This document shows, one piece after another, positions 34,488-43,179 of a stretch of DNA of 64,000 bases; position 1 is the first letter of the stretch, and every line of letters starts with the position of its first letter. A model generated the notes under the pieces. The model had not been told where the DNA came from, ran no database searches, and saw only the letters and a list, made by a program, of their open reading frames with translations. Position numbers and translations under genes: made by a program. The stretch is from CAYLYU01 sp964501925 (GTDB lineage: Bacteria; Pseudomonadota; Zetaproteobacteria; Mariprofundales; Mariprofundaceae): positions 55,955-119,954 of the forward strand of contig CAZCTM010000003.1 of NCBI GenBank assembly GCA_964501925.1, read 5' to 3'.

Positions 34488-34964
34488 ATGAATGCAAGAG
34501 TGCTGGTGACATTCGGGGTGGTGTTTCTTTCCCCTGCCGGTATTGCTGCAGCTGGCAACATGGCAATCTCTGCTGAATCTGTTTCAGTTTCAGATGCCTA
34601 TGTCCGTGAAATGCCGCCGGGGATGGACACGACCGCCGCCTATTTTACGCTGTCCAATAAAGGAAAGCAGGACATGACGATTGTTGGCGCCGCATCTCCT
34701 CTCTGTAATGTTGCCGAGATTCATGCGACCATGGAAAAACAGGGGATGACCCGCATGAAACATCACAAGCAGGTTGAACTGTCGGCGGGGCAATCCCTGA
34801 CTTTCAGGCCGGGGGGCATGCATTTGATGCTGGTTGGTTTGAAAAAGAGACTGAAAGCAGGGGACCAGGTACCCATTACCCTTCAACTCAGTGACGGCAG
34901 GCAGCTTGAATTTGAGGCTGAAGTGCGGGATATGCGGGGCATGATTGCGGGGCAACAGCATTGA
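34488..34964 (+). CDS. PCuAC-family periplasmic copper chaperone
   Basis: A 158-residue periplasmic copper(I) chaperone that delivers Cu to cytochrome c oxidase CuA centres. After a signal peptide (1-22) the mature protein shows the exact family ligand pattern H-x10-M-x21-H-x-M (H79, M90, H112, M114). AGGAGG lies 9-14 bases before the ATG. The TlpA gene follows with a TTGA overlap, which fits the known cooperation of PCuAC with thioredoxin-like reductants. Confidence 0.95.
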   Translation: MNARVLVTFGVVFLSPAGIAAAGNMAISAESVSVSDAYVREMPPGMDTTAAYFTLSNKGKQDMTIVGAASPLCNVAEIHATMEKQGMTRMKHHKQVELSAGQSLTFRPGGMHLMLVGLKKRLKAGDQVPITLQLSDGRQLEFEAEVRDMRGMIAGQQH

Positions 34965-35503
34965 ACGGACTGAGACGGTTCAGCCTTGCGGCATTTGTCT
35001 TCCTGTCCACGATGACATTCCCTGCATTTGTGATCCAGGCGGATCCGCTGATGGATATGGGTGTCGTTACCCCCAGGGAGCGCCTGCCCGCGCCGGACTT
35101 CTCCCTGCCCGCCTTGAATGGTGGCGAGCAAAGTCTGGCTCAATATCGGGGCAAGGTGATTTTGTTGCATTTCTGGGCAACCTGGTGTGTTTCCTGCCGC
35201 AAGGAATTGCCATTCATCCAGAAGTTGTGGAGTGAATATGAGGGTGGGGATCTTGTCCTGCTGGGTATCAATGTGGATCGTGGAAACCGCAGGGGCGTGG
35301 AATCCTTTGTGCAGGAGATGGGACTTGGCTTTCCCATCCTGCTGGATGCCGACGGCAAGGTACGCAACGCTTATGAAATCTTTGCCATGCCCACCACCTA
35401 CATCATTGGACGGGACGGAAAGATTATCGGCAGGATAATCGGTGAACGTGACTGGTCGGGCAAGAAGGCCCATGCGCTGATTCAGTCCCTGTTGAATTTC
35501 TAG
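34961..35503 (+). CDS. TlpA-like membrane/periplasmic thioredoxin-fold protein
   Basis: A 180-residue thiol-disulfide protein. The N-terminal hydrophobic segment (residues 8-27) exports or anchors it; PDFSLPALNG starts the fold. The active site is WCVSC (C76, C79), and AMPTTYIIGRDGK holds the cis-Pro. It starts at a TTG that overlaps the PCuAC stop (TTGA). TlpA relatives reduce the CuA cysteines or ScoI-type chaperones, so a role in copper insertion is the best inference. Confidence 0.92.
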   Translation: MNGLRRFSLAAFVFLSTMTFPAFVIQADPLMDMGVVTPRERLPAPDFSLPALNGGEQSLAQYRGKVILLHFWATWCVSCRKELPFIQKLWSEYEGGDLVLLGINVDRGNRRGVESFVQEMGLGFPILLDADGKVRNAYEIFAMPTTYIIGRDGKIIGRIIGERDWSGKKAHALIQSLLNF

Positions 35504-35604
35504 ACCGAATCATTCACATTGCAGGGAACTGGTTTGACCCTTTGGGCCTCATTGCCCATCATCCCTGATCTTGCAAAGACTCGTTTTCCGTTTGGGGTAG
35601 TTCA

Positions 35605-36492
35605 TTGAGTTCATTCTTTTCCCGCATTGCCAGGGGCCTGGGCCGCAGTCGTGAAACCCTGGCCCAGATTCTTCCCGGAAAGATCGATGCTGACATGTCC
35701 GATGCCGACTGGCAGGAGGTGGAGGACGCCCTGATTCTTGCGGACTGCGGGGCAGGGCTTGCCGAGCGTCTTGTAAGGGAGGCAAGAAAAAACCGGCGAG
35801 ATCCCATGACAGGTCTTCGCAAGGCCATGCGGGATATGCTGCCCTCCCCACCACCTGTTCAATGGCCGGATGAGGGACCGATGGTACTGTTGGTAATTGG
35901 CGTCAACGGCACGGGCAAAACCACAACAATCGGCAAGCTGGCCATGAAATTCGGGCGTGATGGACGAAAGGTTCTGATCGCGGCGGCGGATACCTTTCGG
36001 GCGGCAGCGGTGGATCAGCTTGCCGTATGGGCCGCACGGGCGGGTGCTGACCTGCTCAGGCAGGCCGAGGGCGCGGATCCGGCGGCCGTTGCCTTTGATG
36101 CCGTCCAGCGTGGCAAGGCCAGGGGCTATGATCTTGTGATTGTCGATACGGCCGGTCGGGTACAGACCGACCACGGCCTGATGAAGGAGCTTGCAAAGGT
36201 GCGCAGGGTCATTGGCAAGGCGATGGAAGGCGCGCCCCATGAGGTCTGGCAGGTGGTCGACGGGGGTACCGGCCAGAATGCTGTTGTTCAGGTGGAACGT
36301 TTCAGGGAGGTGGCCGGGACAACCGGCCTGATCGTGACCAAGCTTGACGGTTCCGCGAAGGGCGGCATTGTTCTGCAGCTTGTTGAGACCTTCAGGATCC
36401 CCATACGCTACGTGGGTGTTGGCGAGTCTCTGGAGGACCTGGTCGATTTTGACGGGGAAGCCTTCGTTCAGGGACTGTTGCCGGACGGTTGA
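35605..36492 (+). CDS. ftsY: Signal recognition particle receptor FtsY
   Basis: FtsY is the SRP GTPase at the inner membrane. The 295 residues start with the N domain (residues 1-85), then the G domain: GVNGTGKTTT (near 99-108), DTFRAAAVDQL (near 129-139), DTAGR (near 181-185) and TKLDGSAKGG (near 245-254). The long acidic A domain of E. coli FtsY is absent, as in many bacteria. A TTG start at 35605 gives the expected MSSFFSRI start. It stands alone, convergent with hemW. Confidence 0.96.
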   Translation: MSSFFSRIARGLGRSRETLAQILPGKIDADMSDADWQEVEDALILADCGAGLAERLVREARKNRRDPMTGLRKAMRDMLPSPPPVQWPDEGPMVLLVIGVNGTGKTTTIGKLAMKFGRDGRKVLIAAADTFRAAAVDQLAVWAARAGADLLRQAEGADPAAVAFDAVQRGKARGYDLVIVDTAGRVQTDHGLMKELAKVRRVIGKAMEGAPHEVWQVVDGGTGQNAVVQVERFREVAGTTGLIVTKLDGSAKGGIVLQLVETFRIPIRYVGVGESLEDLVDFDGEAFVQGLLPDG

Positions 36493-36512
36493 TCCCGAAC
36501 CGGCGCGGCGGA

Positions 36513-37667
36513 TCAGATGATCGACAGGGCGATGCTGTCGGCCAGCTCGAGACCGGATGCATTCAGATACAGGTGTTCTTTTGAGAGGTGCAGGTGCCCC
36601 GTCGTTCGCCATGGTTCCAGCTGCCGGGAAAACAGGTTCCAGACATCTGTTCCAAAACGTGATGAAAACCTGTCCCTGCTGATGCCCCTGAGTCGGCGAA
36701 GACCGAGCCACACGGCTTCCGCGGCGGCCCTTGACCTGCCGAGCTGCTCCATGGTCCTGATGGCCTTTCCCGATTCGCTGGCCGTGATATATGTCTCCGG
36801 TCGCCGGATGTTGCTGTAACGGCATATACCGCCGTCTTTTGTATCCCATTTTCCGCAGGCGCCGGCGCCAATGCCGATGTAGTCATGATATTGCCAGTAG
36901 CCGTCGTTATGGCGACAGGAAAATCCCGCACGGGCGAAATTGGAAACCTCATAGGCCTCGTAGCCGGCCTTTGCAAGAAGGTTGCGGGTGGCATGAAAGA
37001 ATTTCAGGGCCTTGTCGTCCTCCGGCAGGTTGAGGGGGCGTTGGTCGTGCCGGACGGCCAGCAGGGTGTGGGGCTCCACCGTCAGCTGATAGCAGGCAAG
37101 ATGCTCCGGCCCCAGTTCGATGGCTTTTTCGAGACTTGCAAGCCATTCATCCAGTTTCTGACCGGGCAGGCCATACATCAGGTCCAGGTTGATGTTTGCA
37201 AACCCGGCCAGACGGGCCAGACGGAAAGCCTCTCTGGCTTCTTCAGCGGTGTGAATGCGCTCAAGCCATCGAAGCTCGGCATCATGAAAGCTTTGCACGC
37301 CGATGGACAGGCGGTTGATTCCTGCGGCGCGGAATCCTGAAAAACGGTTGTGCTCGATGGCCCCGGGATTGGCTTCCAGGCTGATTTCCGGCCGCTCTTC
37401 CAGCCCGAAGCATACGCCGGCCTCCTCAATGAGGCCGGCTACGAGGGATGGTGGCGCCAGGGAAGGGGTGCCGCCGCCCAGAAAGATGGTGCTCAGGGGC
37501 CTGCCCATGAACTGTTCCCGGCCAGACCAGTACCGTAATTCGCGGCCCAGTGCCTGAAAATACCCTTGCCAGGGGGGGCTGGATGATGCATGGGAATTGA
37601 AATCACAATAGGCGCACTTGTGCAGGCAGTAGGGGATGTGAATATAGAGGTGAAGCGGAGATTTCAT
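36513..37667 (-). CDS. hemW: Radical SAM haem chaperone HemW
   Basis: HemW (formerly misread as coproporphyrinogen oxidase HemN) is a radical SAM protein that binds haem for insertion into respiratory proteins. The 384-residue protein has YIHIPYCLHKCAYC (near residues 8-21) with the three cysteines, GGGTPS near 65-70, and the HemW HNxxYW motif as CRHNDGYWQYHDYIG near 241-255. The ATG at 37667 lies 22 bases after the rng stop; a longer start overlapping rng is possible. Confidence 0.95.
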   Translation of the reverse strand: MKSPLHLYIHIPYCLHKCAYCDFNSHASSSPPWQGYFQALGRELRYWSGREQFMGRPLSTIFLGGGTPSLAPPSLVAGLIEEAGVCFGLEERPEISLEANPGAIEHNRFSGFRAAGINRLSIGVQSFHDAELRWLERIHTAEEAREAFRLARLAGFANINLDLMYGLPGQKLDEWLASLEKAIELGPEHLACYQLTVEPHTLLAVRHDQRPLNLPEDDKALKFFHATRNLLAKAGYEAYEVSNFARAGFSCRHNDGYWQYHDYIGIGAGACGKWDTKDGGICRYSNIRRPETYITASESGKAIRTMEQLGRSRAAAEAVWLGLRRLRGISRDRFSSRFGTDVWNLFSRQLEPWRTTGHLHLSKEHLYLNASGLELADSIALSII

Positions 37668-37689
37668 GTCCTGTAACGGTGTTTGCGGA

Positions 37690-39216
37690 TCAGAGCAGGA
37701 CAATCTCGTATTGATCGGGGGCCAGCTCAGGGCTGCTGTTCAGGCTGATTTGCTTGTTGACGAAACGCTCAAGGCGCTCGACGTTTTCGCTTTCCTCACC
37801 AACGAGAATGTCGATGATGTCGGGGTGGGCCACAATCATCAGCTTGTTGCAGGGATAGGCGCGCGCCTCGGCCATGACCTCGCGGAAGATCTGGTAGCAT
37901 AGGGTTGTCAGGCTCTTGGTGCGGCCGGAACCGTGGCAGAGCGGGCAATCCCTGAGCAGGGTGCGGCCAAGCGAGTCACGAGTGCGTTTGCGGGTCATTT
38001 CAACCAGGCCCAGCTCGGACATGCGGATGATGTTCGTTTTTGCCTTGTCCCGGCTCAGGGCCTCCGCAAGCATCTCCATGAGACGGGATTTGCTTTCTTC
38101 CTCCTCCATGTCGATGAAGTCCACCACAATGATGCCACCGAGGTTGCGCAATCGGAGCTGGTGCACGATTTCCTGAACAGCCTCAAGATTGGTCTTGAAA
38201 CTGGTTTCCTCAAGGTTTCTGGAGCCGACGAATGATCCGGAATTGATGTCAATGGCGGTCAGGGCTTCGGTCTGTTCAATGACAATGGATCCCCCCGACT
38301 TCAGAGGCACCCGCCGCTGCAGGGCGCGGTTGATTTCTTCCTCGACACCATAAAGGTCAAAAATGGGGCGTTCGCCGGGATAGTAATACAGCCGCTTGAC
38401 GATTTCGGGCATGAAACGGCGGGCAAACTTCTTCATGCGGTCGTAGGCGTCGCGCGAGTCCACATGGATTTTTTCAACTTCATCATCCACATAGTCTCTC
38501 ATGACGCGCAAATACAGGCTGAGATCCATATGGGCCATGGATCCGGGCGCCGCGTGTTTCAGACGCTTTTCGATGTCCTTCCAGAGCCGCAACAGAAACT
38601 TCAGGTCCTGTTCCAGCTCGAACAGATGGCGACCCTCGGCAACGGTTCGGATGATCAGGCCGCCTGTCTCGGGCAGGAGCGCACGCCCGATATCCATCAA
38701 ACGGTCGCGCTCGGCGGTGTCCTCAATGCGCCGAGCAATGCCCACATGTCTGAAGTTGGGGAGATAGACCAGATAACGTCCGGCCAGGCTGATCAGTGTG
38801 GTCAGCCTCGGCCCCTTGGAGGCGATGGGTTCCTTGGAGACCTGGACGACGATTTCCTGACCCTCTTCCAGCAGGCTGCTGATGGGAGGGACCGCGCGTT
38901 TGGCCTCTACGGTTTTCTTCTCATCCTCAAAGGCTTCGTCATCCCCGGCCTCCTGGACGGGTTCGATGTACCCGTTGACATCATCTTCGGGGATGGCGAT
39001 ATCACCCGCATACAGAAAACCCGCCTTGGGCAGGCCAATATCGACGAATGCGGCCTGAATGCCCGGCAGCACGCGCTGGATCCGGCCCTTGTAGATGTTG
39101 CCCTTGATCCCCCGCTCACGTTCACGCTCGATGTACAACTCTTCCGCCAGCCCGTTCTCCACCCGGGCGATGCGTGTTTCGTAAGGCGAGGCATTGACCA
39201 GCAGCTCAACGCTCAT
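37690..39216 (-). CDS. rng: Ribonuclease G
   Basis: An endoribonuclease of the RNase E/G family acting in 16S 5' maturation. At 508 residues it has RNase G length, without the long RNase E tail. The S1 region is near residues 35-120, AIDINSGSFVG near 313-323 carries the metal-binding Asp, and DFIDMEEEESKSRLM near 355-369 continues the site. A CPLCHGSG near 419-426 gives the Zn-link cysteines. It overlaps the maf stop by 4 bases. Confidence 0.95.
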   Translation of the reverse strand: MSVELLVNASPYETRIARVENGLAEELYIERERERGIKGNIYKGRIQRVLPGIQAAFVDIGLPKAGFLYAGDIAIPEDDVNGYIEPVQEAGDDEAFEDEKKTVEAKRAVPPISSLLEEGQEIVVQVSKEPIASKGPRLTTLISLAGRYLVYLPNFRHVGIARRIEDTAERDRLMDIGRALLPETGGLIIRTVAEGRHLFELEQDLKFLLRLWKDIEKRLKHAAPGSMAHMDLSLYLRVMRDYVDDEVEKIHVDSRDAYDRMKKFARRFMPEIVKRLYYYPGERPIFDLYGVEEEINRALQRRVPLKSGGSIVIEQTEALTAIDINSGSFVGSRNLEETSFKTNLEAVQEIVHQLRLRNLGGIIVVDFIDMEEEESKSRLMEMLAEALSRDKAKTNIIRMSELGLVEMTRKRTRDSLGRTLLRDCPLCHGSGRTKSLTTLCYQIFREVMAEARAYPCNKLMIVAHPDIIDILVGEESENVERLERFVNKQISLNSSPELAPDQYEIVLL

Positions 39217-39770
39217 GTAAGCGCCTCCACCAGTTCCAGGGTACGGTGAACGGGCAGGCCGATGACGTTATCCAGCGGACCCTCAATCCCGTTGATAAAG
39301 CTGGCTGCCCCTTCCTGGACCGCGTAGGCTCCGGCCTTGTCCAGCACCTGATTGTGTTTGAGATAACGCTCGATTTCCCCATCATCCAGCTTGCGAAAAC
39401 GCACCCGGGTGCGAACAACATCGTTCTGCAGCCTTCCCCTGAAGCGAACACATATGCCGGTATACACGTGGTGGCTTTGATCCGATAAAAGCTGAAGCAT
39501 CTTTCTAGCCTCCCCCATGTCCCGGGGTTGCCCCAGCATCCTTTCCTCGAGAGCCACCAGTGTGTCGGCACCGATTACCGGCAATCCATGATCCGGGCAG
39601 GCCTGCGCCTTCAGCCAGGCCAGCCGCTGCACGGTGTCCTGAACCGACTCGTGAGGTAACGGATCCTCATGGACATCGGCGGCCTTTGTTTGGACATGCA
39701 CGCCGGCTGCGCGCAGCAATTGCAGTCTGCGCGGCGATCGGGAAGCGAGTAGGACCTGCATGCGGCCCAT
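39213..39770 (-). CDS. maf: Maf-like nucleoside triphosphate pyrophosphatase
   Basis: A 185-residue Maf/HAM1-type pyrophosphatase that removes modified nucleotides. It starts VLLASRSPRRLQLL (near residues 6-19), has GADTLVALEERMLG (near 76-89) and LDKAGAYAVQEGAASFINGI (near 148-167). The ATG at 39770 gives MGRMQV; an in-frame ATG at 39761 is equally possible. It forms an ATGA overlap with rng. maf-rng coupling is common in proteobacteria. Confidence 0.93.
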   Translation of the reverse strand: MGRMQVLLASRSPRRLQLLRAAGVHVQTKAADVHEDPLPHESVQDTVQRLAWLKAQACPDHGLPVIGADTLVALEERMLGQPRDMGEARKMLQLLSDQSHHVYTGICVRFRGRLQNDVVRTRVRFRKLDDGEIERYLKHNQVLDKAGAYAVQEGAASFINGIEGPLDNVIGLPVHRTLELVEALT

Positions 39771-39824
39771 GGTAGCGCGCCCGGCATCTTGACGCCAAGG
39801 GGAGGTGCCGTACGATGCCTGGTC

Positions 39825-40817
39825 GTGAAAGCCGATCAGGAAAAGCCCAGTCCTCTCAAACGCGCCCACGAGATGTGCCGTCAGGAAATGGAGGAGGTGA
39901 ATCGCTGCATTCGGGACCATCTCGAATCGGATGTCAGCATGATTCCGGCGGTGGGACATTATATCATTGAAAGTGGCGGCAAGAGACTCAGGCCGCTTTT
40001 GTGCATCCTTTCCGCGCGCCTGTTTGGCTATGATGGCTGGCGGCACATTCCTCTGGCGGTTGTGGTGGAGTTCCTTCATACCGCTTCCCTTCTTCATGAT
40101 GACGTGGTGGATGAGGCCGAGTTGCGTCGGGGTTCCCCTTCCGCCAATGATGTTTGGGGCAATCAGGCAAGTGTGCTGGTGGGGGATTTCCTGTTTTCAC
40201 GGGCCTTTGAAATGATGGTGAGTGATGGCTCCGTTGAAATTCTCGAGCTGTTTTCGAAGGCAACCAAGTGTCTGGCGGAAGGCGAGCTTCTTCAGTTGTC
40301 CAGAACCTTCCATATGGAGATCGATGAAGAGGAATACCTGGAGGTCATCGAGCGAAAGACCGCGGTGCTCTTTGCGGCGGCTGCAGAGATCGGGGCCAGG
40401 GTTAGCGGTCAATTCAACCAGGTTGAAAACATGAGTGGCTATGGAAGGTGTCTTGGCCTGGCCTTTCAGCTTCAGGACGATGCCCTGGATTACATCTCTG
40501 AGGCGGATAAAGTAGGTAAACCGGTGGGCCATGACCTTGAACAGGGCAGGATGACCCTGCCCCTGATCCATGCCATGAAGCGGGACACAGAGGTCGTCAG
40601 GCTGGTGGAGCAGGTTGCCGATTCGGGGCGGTGCCGGGAAACCGAACAATGCTGGCTGCGCGAGAAGGTTCAGGGCCTTGGCGGGGTGGAATACTGCCTG
40701 GAAAAGGCCAGAATGTATGCCGAAGAGGCAAAACGAATGCTGCCCGAATCGGCTGACCGATCGGTGCGGCAACTAATGGCGGATCTGGCTGATTTTGCCG
40801 GCCACAGAACGTATTGA
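39825..40817 (+). CDS. ispB: Trans-polyprenyl diphosphate synthase (IspB-like)
   Basis: Makes the long isoprenoid tail of ubiquinone or menaquinone. The 330-residue class I prenyltransferase has both Asp-rich motifs, LLHDDVVDEAELRRG (near 81-95) and FQLQDDALDYISE (near 206-218), plus GGKRLRPLL near 44-52. The start is uncertain: a GTG at 39825 is given because it precedes the conserved PLKRAHEM-like N-terminus; a TTG at 39789 and an ATG at 39873 are also in frame. Octaprenyl versus other length cannot be read off. Confidence 0.9.
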   Translation: MKADQEKPSPLKRAHEMCRQEMEEVNRCIRDHLESDVSMIPAVGHYIIESGGKRLRPLLCILSARLFGYDGWRHIPLAVVVEFLHTASLLHDDVVDEAELRRGSPSANDVWGNQASVLVGDFLFSRAFEMMVSDGSVEILELFSKATKCLAEGELLQLSRTFHMEIDEEEYLEVIERKTAVLFAAAAEIGARVSGQFNQVENMSGYGRCLGLAFQLQDDALDYISEADKVGKPVGHDLEQGRMTLPLIHAMKRDTEVVRLVEQVADSGRCRETEQCWLREKVQGLGGVEYCLEKARMYAEEAKRMLPESADRSVRQLMADLADFAGHRTY

Positions 40818-40862
40818 CCAAGCTGAAGATTCGTGGTTTTTTCTGTTAGGATGGTTCCGATG

Positions 40863-40891
40863 TTGCGGCGGGCCGGAATCAAACCTATGAT
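40863..40891 (+). promoter_or_regulatory. Promoter of tRNA-Pro gene
   Basis: TTGCGG (40863-40868), a 17-base spacer and TATGAT (40886-40891), followed by a GC-rich discriminator GCGCGCCCC. Such discriminators are typical of stringently controlled tRNA promoters. The tRNA starts 28 bases after the -10. Confidence 0.6.
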
Positions 40892-40919
40892 GCGCGCCCC
40901 TTTTTCGTGGTCGGATTCT

Positions 40920-40996
40920 CGGGGTGTAGCTCAGCCTGGTAGAGCACCGTCTTCGGGAGGCGGGGGCCGGAGGTTCAAATCCTCTCACCCCGACCA
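40920..40996 (+). tRNA. tRNA-Pro (CGG), CCA encoded
   Basis: The sequence folds into a cloverleaf: acceptor CGGGGTG with CACCCCG, D stem GCTC/GAGC, anticodon stem CCGTC/GGCGG with loop TTCGGGA (anticodon CGG), T stem GGAGG/CCTCT with loop TTCAAAT, then discriminator A and CCA. The codon read is CCG, so this is tRNA-Pro. Confidence 0.95.
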
Positions 40997-41069
40997 TGAA
41001 TTGACCGCAGTCGGCCTTGAACGCCCTGTTTTCGAGGTCAGGGTCGTGGGACCAGATTAGGATAAGGAC

Positions 41070-42932
41070 ATGGTAACGAGAAGGAAGGCTTTCAAGCCTG
41101 AAACGCCTGGGCAGGCATCGTGGGGCAGAATGGACTGGCCCACGAGGGTGCTGATCTTCACGCCATTGCTGGCGTTACCGTTCATGCTCAATCTCCGGAT
41201 CATGGATCTGGCCCTGCCCAACGAGCAACCCAAGTGGGCGGTGCTTCTTCTGACCGCCCTCGTGCTCGTTCTTGCCATGGCATGGCGATACTGGCGCAAA
41301 AGAACGCCCGAGCCACTCGGCCTGTCCTGGCCGGCTTTGTCACTCGGGGTGTTTATTGTTCTTCTGGCCATCGGCATGGTCATCGGGCCCAATCGGGTGG
41401 AAGGCGCCATCCGGTTTGCCTTCTGGGCGGCTGCGGCCATGGTCTGGCTCGTTTCGGTTTGGGCCGTCCGCAATCATTCGCGATACCCCGACTGGCTGGC
41501 ATGGTCCGCAAGTATCGCCGGTTTCACGTTTTCCCTGCATTACTGGTGGAACTACTTTCTGGATTACGGCTCCGGCCATTACAATATCGCTGTTCTGTTT
41601 TCCCCCATTGGGCACGTGAATTTCACCGGCGATGTGCTGGTTGTTTTATTCCCTTTTCTGATCTGGACCCTGTTTGCGCGCGGGGAGCCGGCCATCCGCA
41701 TCATGAGCTGGTTCGCGGTGGCAAGCTGCGGGAGCATCCTGCTTGTGGCCTCAAGCCGGGGAGCGCTGGGGGGTCTGGCGGCAGGCTCCCTGCTTGTTCT
41801 GGCCGTGGGAATCAGGCACGGGTCCGGCTTGCTCAGGGGCAATAAAATGACGGGCTGGGTTCTTGTGATCAGCGCCTTGCTGGTTTCCTTTTCCACTTAT
41901 CAGGTACTGCCGTATCATTTTCGGGAGCTGGCAAGGGTCAGCGCGAGCTTTACCGGGGAATCCGGGGGGGTGGCAAGGATCCCGCAAAAGCTGACCCCGA
42001 ATGTCGCCCAGCCCCCGCTGGCGGGGGTCTGGCTGCGGATGTTTCCCCTGCTGGGTGATCGCACGCCGATGTACGCCTCGGTTTCAGCCATGATCGCGGA
42101 CCGCCCCTGGCTGGGCCATGGCACCGGCAACTTCCCCTATGTCTACCCGAAGTACAGCAACGCCTTTCCGGACTTCCGCGACCCCATGAGCACGGAGATC
42201 AGCTACATCACCAATCCCCATAATGTGTTCCTGCAGATCGCCTCCCAGAACGGTCTTCCGGCCGCGATGATCTTCACGGGATTGCTGGCCTGGTTTCTCT
42301 TTCGGCTCGCCGGAAGCCTCTGGCGGGACCGGGACGGGCTGAGCGCGGCCGGGCTGGCGGCCGTGTCCGCGGCCGCCTTTGACGCCATGTTCAATCATGT
42401 CTTTTTCAATCCGGCCAGCATGTTCGTTTTCGCCCTCCTGGGAGGGATGTGGTGGGGAAGACTGATCCGGATGCCGCCGGTGGTTTCCTTTCATCCACCG
42501 CGATGGTCCGCTGTAATTCCGGCTGTTCTGGCACTGGCCCTTACCGTCTGGCCGGTACGCTGGCTTGCTTCCGACTGGTATGCCGCGAGGGCGATAAGGG
42601 CCGAGCCCGATCTTTCCGTCATGGCGCCGAACTACCGCCTGGCGGCAAGGCTTGATCCCTACAATTTCAGGGCGGTGTATGGCATGGCCAAGGTTGGATA
42701 TCTGCGAAAGGATTATGGGTCCGTGATCCGGGAGCTTGAGTGGCTGAAGACGATCTATCCCTTTAATGCGGCGGCGCTCAACCTGCTGGGGGTGGCCTAC
42801 ATGCTGACGGGAAAGTGGCCCGAGGCGGAGAAGGCCCTGTTTGCATCGCTTCAGGTCCTGCCGGATTACGACAAGGCGCAGGCGAACATCCGGAGATTGC
42901 AACGGTGGGCCACCTCCTCGGCTGCGGAATGA
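41070..42932 (+). CDS. O-antigen ligase/PglL-like membrane protein with C-terminal TPR-like region
   Basis: A 620-residue inner-membrane protein with about 12 spans. The Wzy_C/ligase loop is present (HNVFLQIASQNGLPAAM near 386-402), after a long periplasmic segment (residues 270-350). Residues 525-620 look like TPR-type helices (NLLGVAYMLTGKWPEAEKAL near 570-589). Such combinations occur in ligases/polymerases that may glycosylate proteins or polysaccharides. AAGGA lies before the ATG. It is followed 250 bases later by a secreted protein gene with strong expression signals. Confidence 0.82.
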   Translation: MVTRRKAFKPETPGQASWGRMDWPTRVLIFTPLLALPFMLNLRIMDLALPNEQPKWAVLLLTALVLVLAMAWRYWRKRTPEPLGLSWPALSLGVFIVLLAIGMVIGPNRVEGAIRFAFWAAAAMVWLVSVWAVRNHSRYPDWLAWSASIAGFTFSLHYWWNYFLDYGSGHYNIAVLFSPIGHVNFTGDVLVVLFPFLIWTLFARGEPAIRIMSWFAVASCGSILLVASSRGALGGLAAGSLLVLAVGIRHGSGLLRGNKMTGWVLVISALLVSFSTYQVLPYHFRELARVSASFTGESGGVARIPQKLTPNVAQPPLAGVWLRMFPLLGDRTPMYASVSAMIADRPWLGHGTGNFPYVYPKYSNAFPDFRDPMSTEISYITNPHNVFLQIASQNGLPAAMIFTGLLAWFLFRLAGSLWRDRDGLSAAGLAAVSAAAFDAMFNHVFFNPASMFVFALLGGMWWGRLIRMPPVVSFHPPRWSAVIPAVLALALTVWPVRWLASDWYAARAIRAEPDLSVMAPNYRLAARLDPYNFRAVYGMAKVGYLRKDYGSVIRELEWLKTIYPFNAAALNLLGVAYMLTGKWPEAEKALFASLQVLPDYDKAQANIRRLQRWATSSAAE

Positions 42933-43093
42933 ATTGTGCCAATATGACACACACTCCGGCTGGCATGTTGACATGGATACGGTGCGCAGCAGACTTGGAT
43001 GCAAATTCTGCTCCGGAGACGTGGTTGATCTCACGCTCGCAAGGTGTGTCTTCAGCCCGGTACCCGTAGGGGGATCTTTATAAGCCTTCCGGC

Positions 43094-43123
43094 TTGACAT
43101 ATGGCACGGCGCTGGACTAAAGT
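43094..43123 (+). promoter_or_regulatory. Promoter of secreted 340-residue protein
   Basis: Perfect -35 TTGACA (43094-43099), an 18-base spacer and TAAAGT (43118-43123). The leader contains a hairpin, GATCCGGG (43139-43146) with CCCGGATC (43151-43158), followed by an AGGAG 4 bases before the ATG at 43180. The strong -35, the leader hairpin and the good ribosome site suggest high expression. The rest of the 42933-43179 gap shows nothing else clear. Confidence 0.65.
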
Positions 43124-43179
43124 GCCGTTAGCTAACCCGATCCGGGTCTGCCCGGATCAATTTTGGAGAGAGGAGATAA

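Noticed and set aside
35611..36849. 412-residue minus ORF across ftsY
   Set aside because: It is the antisense shadow of ftsY and part of hemW; no family motif.
42084..43100. 338-residue minus ORF across the ligase 3' end
   Set aside because: It is antisense to a clear membrane protein gene and has no signal or motif.
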